Assembly: GCA_038150225.1 (NCBI GenBank)
Contig: JAYQWG010000002.1
Location: forward strand, 1-64,000
From: Lucifugimonas sp038150225
GTDB lineage: Bacteria > Chloroflexota > Dehalococcoidia > Lucifugimonadales > Lucifugimonadaceae
DNA: 64,000 nt
Direction of reading: 5' to 3'
Made by a program: the position numbers and the translations under genes. The notes under the pieces were generated by a model. The model was not told the origin of the DNA. It saw only the letters and a program-made list of their open reading frames with translations, and did no database searches. Shown here piece by piece: positions 8,257-15,583 of the stretch. Position 1 is the stretch's first letter, and each line of letters begins with the position of its first letter.

Positions 8257-8712
8257 CTACTCTACGATCCAGGGCTGAGTAGCTCGGTCATAGCTGACCA
8301 ACTCATCGGCAGCGAACCAAAGCGGAACTTCACGTGCGGCATCTTCAGCGTTTGCCGAACCATGGATCAGGTTTCTACCCATATCCACACCTAGATCGCC
8401 GCGAATGGTTCCCGGCGCAGCGTCAGCAGGGTTAGTCACACCCATGAGTTTTCGAGTCGCTGAAATTGCGCTCGGACCTTCTAGGGCGATTGCGACTACC
8501 GGAGACGAAGTGATGAACGAGACAAGACCTGGGTAAAAAGGTTTTCCCTGGTGCTCAGCGTAGTGTTCACCTGCAAGTTCGTCAGAAACCTGCATTACTT
8601 TCATGCCGATGATTTGCATGCCGGTTCGCTCAAGACGGCTGATGATTTCTCCAGCGAGCCCGCGTTGTACTCCGTCTGGCTTGACGAGTACCAAAGTTCG
8701 TTCCGATGCCAT
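8257..8712 (-). CDS. ndk: Nucleoside diphosphate kinase
   Basis: 151 residues from the ATG at 8712, which has GAGGAG 5 nt upstream; a GTG at 8718 lies inside that ribosome binding site spacing. The enzyme transfers the terminal phosphate of ATP to nucleoside diphosphates through a phosphohistidine. K11 lies in LVKPDGVQRG and the catalytic histidine is H117 in RNLIHGSAN. The usual HGSD is HGSA here, so one conserved acidic residue next to the active site is missing; otherwise the sequence is standard. Confidence 0.96.
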   Translation of the reverse strand: MASERTLVLVKPDGVQRGLAGEIISRLERTGMQIIGMKVMQVSDELAGEHYAEHQGKPFYPGLVSFITSSPVVAIALEGPSAISATRKLMGVTNPADAAPGTIRGDLGVDMGRNLIHGSANAEDAAREVPLWFAADELVSYDRATQPWIVE

Positions 8713-8821
8713 TCTCACTCCTCAAGAAGTATTCGTTTCAAACTATTGTGCGACTCAATCGCAGAAATGGGCGACGATTCGACTCAAGTTTTTACAATTG
8801 GTCCGACGAACCTCTAACTCT

Positions 8822-9481
8822 TTAGCTACGCAGTTTTGGTTTACTGATCGACGGTGCTCGGGCATATATGGGACGTAACTCTTCGTAAGGAGTGAACGAC
8901 TTTTCTTCAATACGCTTGTTCGCAAGTGTAAGGAGATTTCCAGCTTGTCGAGGCTTGGTTGGATCTCCGAGTAAATGATCTTTGGGGGTATCTTCCCCGA
9001 AAAGGCTGACTCCTTCTCCACAGAAATATGCAGCTTCTCCAGCAAGTGCGATCAGCCCAGCAGGTGACGATACTCCATGCTCAGATCCGTCTAACTCGCC
9101 GTTGTGCAGAGCCCAGGAAACTTCGCCACGACCAGCCGGGATGGTTGAGTAGAGGCATCTACCACTTTCAACATGTTCGAACGCCTCAACGTGATGGGTT
9201 GGGACTCCCACAACAGGTAGTCCCGATGGGGTAGCCATCCCCAAAGCCGCGCTCACGCCGACTCGCACGGCGCTGAATCCACCCGGCCCTAATGCAACCG
9301 CCACGTGCGTCACGTCGCTTAGTTCCTTACCTAATTCGACAACGACCTCGTTCATAAAAACCATCAGTTCTCGTCCGTGGTTTTGACTCGAATGCCACGA
9401 ACGAGTGGCTACCCGTTCTGAACCAAGTTGAGCCCCTACTGAGGCGTATCGCGTTGACGTATCTATTGCTACTAACAGCAA
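8822..9481 (-). CDS. tsaB: tRNA threonylcarbamoyladenosine biosynthesis protein TsaB
   Basis: 219 residues with the ASKHA-fold N-terminus LLVAIDTSTRYASVGAQLG, the SWHSSQNHGREL block and the ALGPGGFSAVRVGVSAALG segment of TsaB. TsaB is the scaffold for TsaD in the complex that makes t6A37 on ANN-decoding tRNAs. It is the last gene of a thiL-tsaE-tsaB operon, 12 nt after tsaE, and co-occurrence with tsaE supports the call. Confidence 0.93.
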   Translation of the reverse strand: MLLVAIDTSTRYASVGAQLGSERVATRSWHSSQNHGRELMVFMNEVVVELGKELSDVTHVAVALGPGGFSAVRVGVSAALGMATPSGLPVVGVPTHHVEAFEHVESGRCLYSTIPAGRGEVSWALHNGELDGSEHGVSSPAGLIALAGEAAYFCGEGVSLFGEDTPKDHLLGDPTKPRQAGNLLTLANKRIEEKSFTPYEELRPIYARAPSISKPKLRS

Positions 9482-9493
9482 GTTCAGATCCTG

Positions 9494-10027
9494 TTATTTG
9501 TCGTTGTGGTCAAGTCCGACTGACGCGTCTAGAGCCTCATATACTGCTGAGGCCCTGCCAAGCAGTTGTCCTGCTGAGTATCCCGTCGGTGTGAAACTGA
9601 TGATTCTTTGATTTTCGTGTTCGCCGTTTTCAATTCTCACAAACAGCGCATCATCTACCAGCAAATCACCACTAATTTCGGGCCATTCGACCACAAGCGC
9701 ACCTTTGGAAAGTCGTTCGTCCAGTGCAAGTTCTTCTACTTCTTCGACTGAACCGACACGGTACAGATCGCAGTGGCTGAGGTGAATGCGCCCAGGATAT
9801 TCATTCACTATTACGAAGGTCGGACTCCTGGCTGGAATTGGACTTTCGATTGCCCTGGCGATCCCGTGGACCAACCGAGTTTTACCAGCCCCCAAATCCC
9901 CTGAGAGCAAAAGGCAATCTCCGGGTCTCAGTGCGGTTCCAAATGCCACACCTATTTGGAATGTTTCATCTTCCGAATCGGACACGAGTAGTAGCGCAGG
10001 TTTTCGAGTGTCCGGAGGATTAACCAT
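9494..10027 (-). CDS. tsaE: tRNA threonylcarbamoyladenosine biosynthesis ATPase TsaE
   Basis: 177 residues. The Walker A LSGDLGAGKTRLVHG lies near 42-56, followed by SPTFVIVNEY, the HCDLYRV block and VVEWPE, all standard for TsaE. It is the ATPase that resets the TsaB-TsaD-TsaE complex in t6A synthesis. Its start overlaps the end of thiL by 8 nt, so translation is probably coupled. Confidence 0.95.
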   Translation of the reverse strand: MVNPPDTRKPALLLVSDSEDETFQIGVAFGTALRPGDCLLLSGDLGAGKTRLVHGIARAIESPIPARSPTFVIVNEYPGRIHLSHCDLYRVGSVEEVEELALDERLSKGALVVEWPEISGDLLVDDALFVRIENGEHENQRIISFTPTGYSAGQLLGRASAVYEALDASVGLDHNDK

Positions 10028-11051
10028 TCAAATGATCCCAGCTCTTGGTAGATGGTTCGTATGCGTTCCCCTCGGCGTTCAGCACCGTAACCAATGGCCC
10101 CGAGTCTCGTTGAATCACGACTTTGCCGATTTCTGTCAGGTTGAAACCACTTAATGCAGAAGACTCGACAACATCTGACGAGCCAGTAAATACCAACTCA
10201 TAGTCCTCGCCACCGTTTAGTGCCATATCAATTGCGACGTTTGGGAACAACGCTTCCAACCCCGGTTCGATGGGGACTTTCTCGAGTTGTATTTCGAATC
10301 CAACTTTGCTGACCTTCGCCATTTTTTCCAAATCTCCCATGAGACCGTCGCTTACATCCATCGCGCAGCGGACACCGGCTTCGAGCAGTCGTTGCCCTAG
10401 GTCGACTCTGGGTTTAGGTCGGAAGTGGCGGTTGATTAGGTCAGTTGCGACGTTGGAAGAGATTGATCGATTGAGGAGTTCAAGTCCTGCTGCAGACCCT
10501 CCGAGCGGACCGGAGACGTAAACGTGATCGCCGGCCTTGGCCTGCGAACGAGTCATTCCTTCGTTGTCACCACCGTTACTTTTCAAGTGGCCGGTCAACG
10601 CAAGATTCACGAAACTTGTTGGAGATGAAACAACGTCGCCACCAACGATCGCCCCTCCGAACTCTCGGAAAGCGGCAATAAATCCTTTGTACAGCCGCTC
10701 CACGGATTCAAGGTCGTAGTTTTTCGGAAGGCCGAGAGTAATCAATGCATGGTCTGGTATCGCTCCCATTGAAGCGATATCGCTCAAATTCGAAACAGCG
10801 CACTTCCACCCAAAGTCAAACCACCGATTGTCCTGCCTCCTGAAGTGAATCCCGTCAACAATTGCATCGGTGGTCAGAACAGAGATTCCGGAGTTTGATC
10901 GAACAAGTGCAGCGTCGTCGCCTATACCGCGAATAACGGAATTATCTTCATCTCCAGCCGATTGGATAATCAGTTGGTTGATACGCTCGATCAGTTCGAA
11001 TTCGCCGAGCTGTTGAGGGTTTGAAGTACCTTCTGCGTTGGAATCGACCAT
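10020..11051 (-). CDS. thiL: Thiamine-monophosphate kinase
   Basis: 343 residues from the ATG at 11051 (a GTG sits at 11054). ThiL phosphorylates thiamine monophosphate to thiamine diphosphate, the cofactor of the two ThDP enzymes in this window. Visible motifs are GIGDDAALV, the LTTDAIVDGIHFR block, NLSDIASMGA, the VGGDVVSSP block and GGEDYELVF near the C-terminus. It leads the operon with tsaE and tsaB. A TATAAT box lies 6 nt before the ATG, so the transcript is predicted to be leaderless. Confidence 0.95.
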   Translation of the reverse strand: MVDSNAEGTSNPQQLGEFELIERINQLIIQSAGDEDNSVIRGIGDDAALVRSNSGISVLTTDAIVDGIHFRRQDNRWFDFGWKCAVSNLSDIASMGAIPDHALITLGLPKNYDLESVERLYKGFIAAFREFGGAIVGGDVVSSPTSFVNLALTGHLKSNGGDNEGMTRSQAKAGDHVYVSGPLGGSAAGLELLNRSISSNVATDLINRHFRPKPRVDLGQRLLEAGVRCAMDVSDGLMGDLEKMAKVSKVGFEIQLEKVPIEPGLEALFPNVAIDMALNGGEDYELVFTGSSDVVESSALSGFNLTEIGKVVIQRDSGPLVTVLNAEGNAYEPSTKSWDHLNG

Positions 11052-11057
11052 CACAAA

Positions 11058-11063
11058 ATTATA
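11058..11063 (-). promoter_or_regulatory. Consensus -10 box of the thiL-tsaE-tsaB operon, leaderless
   Basis: On the minus strand this is a perfect TATAAT followed by 6 nt and then the thiL ATG. The implied transcription start is the first base of the start codon. No Shine-Dalgarno sequence is present. Confidence 0.65.
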
Positions 11064-11157
11064 TTGATCGGACGACTATTGAGCCGCTTTCAAATCTTCG
11101 TTCGCACCCTATAATCCGCTGCAACTACGAATCTCAGGAAAACACGGAGTCTAATCG

Positions 11158-11343
11158 ATGCCAGTTGTGAACGTTGCTCTTTATGCCGGACGTACAAAAG
11201 AACAAAAAGCAGAGTTGGCCCAGGCGATAACCAAAGCCATTTCCGAAACTGCGGGAATTCCCGACTCTGCAACGACCGTTATTTTCCAGGACGTCGACAA
11301 AGACAATTGGTCGAACGGCGGTGTCCTCGCTTCTGAGGAATAA
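11158..11343 (+). CDS. 4-oxalocrotonate tautomerase family protein
   Basis: 61 residues, the standard 4-OT size, beginning Met-Pro so that Pro becomes the N-terminal general base after Met removal. GRTKEQK supplies the equivalent of Arg11, and the DNWSNGG segment carries the aromatic residue near position 50. The position of the second catalytic arginine (Arg39) appears to be Thr, so the substrate may differ from 4-oxalocrotonate. GGAG lies 8 nt before the ATG and a TATAAT at about 11109-11114 is a plausible promoter, giving a leadered mRNA. It is a single-gene unit. Confidence 0.88.
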   Translation: MPVVNVALYAGRTKEQKAELAQAITKAISETAGIPDSATTVIFQDVDKDNWSNGGVLASEE

Positions 11344-11434
11344 TGCAACTTTCCACCTGAGTGGCGAAGATTACCGGTCACTCAGGTGATATTCGCCGTT
11401 GACACTTCAATAGCCCTTCGATTGAATTGTTAAC

Positions 11435-11509
11435 GGCGCGCTAGCTCAATGGCAGAGCAAGTGACTCTTAATCACTAGGTTCGGGGTTCGAGTCCCCGGC
11501 GCGTCACCA
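11435..11509 (+). tRNA. tRNA-Lys (anticodon CTT), CCA encoded
   Basis: A complete cloverleaf: acceptor GGCGCGC pairs with GCGCGTC (one G-U pair), the D-stem is GCTC/GAGC, and the anticodon stem AGTGA/TCACT encloses the loop CTCTTAA with anticodon CTT. The T-arm is CGGGG TTCGAGT CCCCG. Discriminator A and CCA follow. Confidence 0.97.
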
Positions 11510-11586
11510 ATTAACGCTCATGACTGCCTGATCAGCAACGAGCGTTTTCCTTTTTAAGTAATTACAGCGCCACAACGAAACCTGTA

Positions 11587-12360
11587 CTACTCGAACGTCA
11601 CATTCCCGTTCGATATAACCGCTTTCAAACTAGCGCTGCCGTCTCCGTACTCACCGACCAGTCTTGTGCGCTCCATCACGGTTGTCAGGATTGGGATGTC
11701 CGTAGAGACAACGCCATTGCTGGTTTTTGCGTCTATTGCTACGTCTGGTTCAGATTCGAAAGAAACCGTTATCGATCCGTTTGACGTCTTCAGAGAGTTC
11801 TCTGAACCCTCCGATAAGTCGCCGGAGATGGATATCGAGCCGTTGCTGGTGGTGGCTTCAACGCACCCTGAAAAATCCTCAACAACAATGCTGCCTTTAC
11901 TGGTTTCTAGATCCATGCATTCACGAACACCGGTCACTTTTATTGATCCGTTGCTGGTGCGAGCATCAATTTTCGAGGCAGGCGGGACGTTCAAGTTCAT
12001 TTGAACAGACGGATTCGAACCTATGAATAGTCCTGTGCCGATTTGACTTGCAGACACAGTGACCACATCACCTTCAATGGTTGCGTCGAATGAAACTCGC
12101 TCGGGGCGTTGCAAGTTTGCCTCGATCGATACTGAACTTTGCTCAGTCGCGTTTATGACAATTCGTCCGTTGAAACCGCTGACATTAATGGTCGGAGCAG
12201 AACTAGTCTCGAAACTTCTGGTGATTTGATCGGACGTCTCTCCACCAGCGATCTCATCATCTCCGAATGAAACGGATACACACCCTACCGACGAAGTTAG
12301 AACAAAAATAAAAGCTAAGAGCGGTACAAGCTTGTTGATTCGGAGTAGGCTCTCGGTCAT
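11587..12360 (-). CDS. Putative lipoprotein with DUF4097-like beta-repeat adhesin fold
   Basis: 257 residues from the ATG at 12360 (a GTG at 12369 is possible). The N-terminus has a hydrophobic signal segment ending in TSSVGC, a plausible though imperfect lipobox, so the protein is probably membrane-anchored outside the cell. The mature part is beta-rich and repeats a TSNGSI-type unit (RTSNGSIKV, TTSNGSISI, KTSNGSITV, KTSNGVVST), the pattern of DUF4097 proteins whose strands stack into a solenoid. Function is unknown. It lies downstream of dgkA in the same direction, separated by about 107 nt. Confidence 0.7.
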   Translation of the reverse strand: MTESLLRINKLVPLLAFIFVLTSSVGCVSVSFGDDEIAGGETSDQITRSFETSSAPTINVSGFNGRIVINATEQSSVSIEANLQRPERVSFDATIEGDVVTVSASQIGTGLFIGSNPSVQMNLNVPPASKIDARTSNGSIKVTGVRECMDLETSKGSIVVEDFSGCVEATTSNGSISISGDLSEGSENSLKTSNGSITVSFESEPDVAIDAKTSNGVVSTDIPILTTVMERTRLVGEYGDGSASLKAVISNGNVTFE

Positions 12361-12467
12361 GGTCCACACCTAACGATCTCTTTGCAGTGAATTAACTGAG
12401 ATTAGTGTCCGTGACTAAACCCCTGAGAACATCACCCTGAAGAGGTATTTACCGTTTGCGGTGATTT

Positions 12468-12824
12468 TCAAACGAACAGAATCACAATCCATGTGGTCAC
12501 CGTAAGACAAATCGATAAGAAAACTGCGGCAGAACCAAAATCCTTTGCCCTTTTTGCGAGTGGATGTACTTCGGATGTTTGAAGGTCGATAGCTGCTTCG
12601 ATTGCAGAGTTAATCAGTTCAACAATGAGAACCAGGACGAGCACAGCAATCAGAAATACACGTTCTATGCTTGTCAGATCCAACAGTACGGCGGTTACTA
12701 CTCCAATAACGGCAATTATTAGCTCTTGAGTGAATGCTCGTTCCGTGGAGACGGCGCTTCGTAATCCTGCCCATGAATACCGCAGGGCGTTCAAAAGATG
12801 TATTGGATTGAGAATTTGTTTCAT
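12468..12824 (-). CDS. dgkA: Diacylglycerol/undecaprenol kinase family protein
   Basis: 118 residues with three predicted membrane helices. ALRYSWAGLRSAVSTERAFTQEL and the ELINSAIEAAIDLQTSEVHPLAKRAKDFGSAAV region match the small membrane kinases that phosphorylate diacylglycerol or undecaprenol; E and D in the E-x3-D-type segment and the K-x2-D-x-GSAAV block are the active-site residues. In Gram-positive-like lineages the substrate is usually undecaprenol, used for cell wall lipid recycling. Substrate choice is inference. Confidence 0.9.
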   Translation of the reverse strand: MKQILNPIHLLNALRYSWAGLRSAVSTERAFTQELIIAVIGVVTAVLLDLTSIERVFLIAVLVLVLIVELINSAIEAAIDLQTSEVHPLAKRAKDFGSAAVFLSICLTVTTWIVILFV

Positions 12825-12939
12825 ATTTTCTGTAGAACGGGATTAAGGTACCGTCACGGGATTATTTTGACTGTCGGATAATAAGCTATTGATTCGCTTG
12901 CGGCTGTTCGAGAGCACTCTCATCGCGACGGAGACATTG

Positions 12940-13575
12940 ATGCGAAAATCTTTTGTTCTACAAATTATTGTCGGTCTGACTGTTTTGATCGTGGCTTGTG
13001 GGGGAGGCGATTCCGATGACTCGTCTGGAACTTAAGCGGCGAATACCTCCGTCGACGGAACACAGGCTTCGACCACTTCACCAACTTCAACGCCTCGTCC
13101 AGCTCCAACTCCGACGCCTGTACAACCCACGACGGTTCCTACGTCTGCGCCAGCTCCGACAGCAACATCGACTCCCGTACCTCCGACCGCAACAGCCACT
13201 CCGTTGCCAGCACCGACGAGTACGCCAGCACCGACATCTACCCCGACGCCGACCCCAAGTCTGACGCCGGTACCAACGGCAACTCCGATCGGATTTTCAA
13301 TGTTTACAGGAAGCGGAACTGTTGACACCGGAACATTCGTTTCGCCGCCAAACCTGCCATGAGTAATTGAATGGGACGCTAAAGGTTCAGGTGCCAACTC
13401 GATTGTCGTAACTCTTTATGATCCGGAAACCGGGGAAGCACTGAACGAAATCATCAATGATTCCGGAACCGGTGATATCGGTGGTGTGAACCTTGTGCCT
13501 GGCAACACAGGAACTTTCTATTTGCACGTAGAAGGTCCTGAGACCGGCTGGACGATCTGGATCAGGCAGTTCTAA
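12940..13575 (+). pseudogene. Lipoprotein with Pro/Thr-rich linker, interrupted by two in-frame stops
   Basis: One continuous frame of 212 codons carries two internal stops, TAA at 13033-13035 and TGA at 13360-13362, before the final TAA at 13573. The ATG has CGGAG 7 nt upstream. Residues 1-20 form a lipoprotein signal (hydrophobic core, then LIVAC). After the first stop comes about 75 residues of Ala/Pro/Thr/Ser repeats such as TPTPVQPTT and STPAPTSTPTPTP, a typical surface linker. A beta-type domain follows (IEWDAKGSGANSIVVTLYDP ... LHVEGPETGWTIWIRQF). The frame never shifts. It may be a young pseudogene, a sequence error, or a read-through gene; the first two are more likely. Confidence 0.65.
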
Positions 13576-13581
13576 CCGAGA

Positions 13582-14124
13582 TTAGTCGAGAGGTCCGATC
13601 CACGCGGTAGTTCCACCGTCGGCAAGTAACTCAGAACCAGTCACGTACTTCGATTCGTCGGAAGCGAGGAAAAGTATCGGGCCGGCAATGTCACTTGCAT
13701 CCGCGACCCGTCGTAACGGGACTCGGGAAGCGAGCCGATCCTTCCATTCTTAATCGAATGCGGGAGCCGTGAACGGCGTATATGTCCATCCCGGAAGTAC
13801 CGAATTAACCCGAATGTTGTCCGGTCCGTATTGAACTCCCACGGATCGGGCGAAGTGGGTCATCCCGGCTCGCGAAGCTGCATAAGCATTAGCCTGGTCN
13901 NNNNNNNNNNNNNNNNNNNNNNNNNNNNNNNNNNNNNNNNNNNNNNNNNNNNNNNNNNNNNNNNNNNNNNNNNNNNNNNNNNNNNNNNNNNNNNNNNNNC
14001 CGATCACGACACTGCCGCCTTGGCGAGCGATCTCTAACGCAGACAATCCCGCGAAACCCAATAGCTTTTCAGGATTAGCGTTGGCTCCACCGGCTATCAG
14101 AGCAGCCTTGCCTGAGAACCTCAT
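13582..14124 (-). pseudogene. SDR-family oxidoreductase, split by an assembly gap and an in-frame stop
   Basis: The N-terminal part (AALIAGGANANPEKLLGFAG) precedes the gap. After it comes NAYAASRAGMTHFARSVGVQ, with the active-site Tyr and an Arg where SDRs normally have Lys, and then RVNSVLPGWTYTPF. A TAA at 13750-13752 interrupts the frame, yet the next 55 codons read on as a normal SDR C-terminus (IAGPILFLASDESKYVTGSE ... LLADGG) to TAA at 13582. It closely resembles the SDR at 53.6 kb. The gene has AAAGGA upstream of its ATG and lies 21 nt after the amidase in the same direction. Whether it is truly broken depends on read support. Confidence 0.7.
13900..13999. other. Assembly gap (100 N) inside the SDR gene
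   Basis: Exactly 100 N, the conventional size for a gap of unknown length. No shared sequence is seen at its two edges. The missing part covers the middle of the SDR Rossmann domain, so true spacing and frame across it are unknown. Confidence 0.98.
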
Positions 14125-14145
14125 CGTCGATCCTTTCGTGTTCGA

Positions 14146-15558
14146 TCACACGGGAGGGTGAAGATTGTGGTGAGGGGTCGCATGTTCAAATGCTGCGCCG
14201 ACCTTCACCAGTGTTCTTTCAGACAAATGATGACCTGCAAATTGGACCGAAACCGGCAGCTCATCCGAATTCAATCCAGCTGGCAGTGCAATTGTTGGCA
14301 ATCCAGAGAAATCGAATGGAACAGTGAAACGAGCTGCCCAGGGATCTCGATCCGCCGGGATAGGACCATACATGGCCTCAGGTGTAACAGGGTATGCGGC
14401 TTGAGAAGTTGAAGGACACGCAAGAACGTCAACACTTGAAAGAGTTGCCCGCAACTCTCCGTTCAGAGCGAGCCTTAGTTCATTAGCTTGCGCGTACTCT
14501 ACTGCCGTGTGGTTCGAGCCATTTTCTAACCACTGTCTGAAAAACGGTCCGTATTCACCCGACCGATCCGGGTAGGTGTCGGTGTGGGCTTTTGCAGCTT
14601 CTGAAGAACAAATTACAGGCCACGCAGCCATCGCCTCTCGCAATATTTCAGGCATCTTGACGGCAATGATTTTGGCACCGAGTATTTCCATCACTCGGAC
14701 AGCATCGGCGACCGCGGAAGAAAAATCAGGGTGCATGTCCTCCGAGGCATAGTTTTCGTCGAATCCGAGACGGAGACCCTCAACAGATTGGCCAACATCG
14801 GCAGTCATGTAATCGACTGGCTGCACCAACGATGTGGGATCGAGTGGGTCGTGTCCGGAAATTGCTTGCATGACGTAGCCTGCGTCCACAGCTGACCTGG
14901 TGAGGGGGCCTACGTGATCGAGCGATGCCGCGAGGTCCATGACTCCATGTCTGCTGACTCGTCCCCAAGTTGGCTTTAGTCCGACGGTTCCACACACCGC
15001 TGCTGGATGCCGGATCGAACCACCGGTATCGCTCCCAAGTGTTGCGAATGCCAAACCGGCTGCGGTTGCCGCACCTGATCCAGAGGATGAAGCTCCAGGC
15101 CAATGGGATTCTTTCCAGGGATTCTCAGGGAACTGTAGCTTCGGGTTATATCCACCCATTGCACCCTCGGTCATATTCAACTTGCCCAGAAGAACCGAGC
15201 CGGCTTCACGCAGTTTGGTAACCACAGTTGCATCGTTGTCCGGAACGTTATCCTGGAAAACTGCCGAACCACCCATCGTCGTGATTCCGGTGGTGTTGCA
15301 CAGATCCTTGACCGCGATTGGTATTCCATGAAGCGGTCCCCGATACACTCCGTCAGCAATTTCAGCATCAGCTCGTTCCGCCTGCTCGAGTGCCAACTCT
15401 GGTGTGACCGTGGCGTAAGACCTAATTTTGCTGTCCAGGTTTTCGATTCGGTCGAGCATTAATTTTGTTAGCTCTACCGAACTAATCTCTCGCGATTTGA
15501 TTCGAGCGGAAACTGTTTCGATTGTCTCGTAGTGGAGTGGTTCGGATGGGTTGGACAT
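14146..15558 (-). CDS. Amidase signature family hydrolase
   Basis: 470 residues from the ATG at 15558; an earlier start at 15615 would overlap the sulfatase gene. It shows the amidase (GatA-like) triad: Lys in GIPIAVKDL, the Ser-rich block GASSSGSGAATAAGLAFATL and the nucleophile Ser in GSDTGGSIRHPAAVCGTVGL. The family hydrolyses amides or serves as the glutaminase of the Gln/Asn-tRNA amidotransferase. No gatB or gatC lies nearby, so a stand-alone catabolic amidase is more likely. It sits between a sulfatase and an SDR gene on the same strand. Confidence 0.88.
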   Translation of the reverse strand: MSNPSEPLHYETIETVSARIKSREISSVELTKLMLDRIENLDSKIRSYATVTPELALEQAERADAEIADGVYRGPLHGIPIAVKDLCNTTGITTMGGSAVFQDNVPDNDATVVTKLREAGSVLLGKLNMTEGAMGGYNPKLQFPENPWKESHWPGASSSGSGAATAAGLAFATLGSDTGGSIRHPAAVCGTVGLKPTWGRVSRHGVMDLAASLDHVGPLTRSAVDAGYVMQAISGHDPLDPTSLVQPVDYMTADVGQSVEGLRLGFDENYASEDMHPDFSSAVADAVRVMEILGAKIIAVKMPEILREAMAAWPVICSSEAAKAHTDTYPDRSGEYGPFFRQWLENGSNHTAVEYAQANELRLALNGELRATLSSVDVLACPSTSQAAYPVTPEAMYGPIPADRDPWAARFTVPFDFSGLPTIALPAGLNSDELPVSVQFAGHHLSERTLVKVGAAFEHATPHHNLHPPV

Positions 15559-15583
15559 GTGCGGAATAAACTCGAAGATGGAT

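Noticed and set aside
13033..13362. Alternative genetic code or selenocysteine at in-frame TAA/TGA
   Set aside because: TGA and TAA serve as normal stops elsewhere (for example 19257 and 63169), no SECIS-like hairpin was seen, and two different stops are involved.
13032..13397. Minus-strand frame of 121 codons rich in Val/Gly/Ala
   Set aside because: It is the antisense of the Pro/Thr-rich linker; the repeats create an open frame without stops and there is no ribosome binding site.
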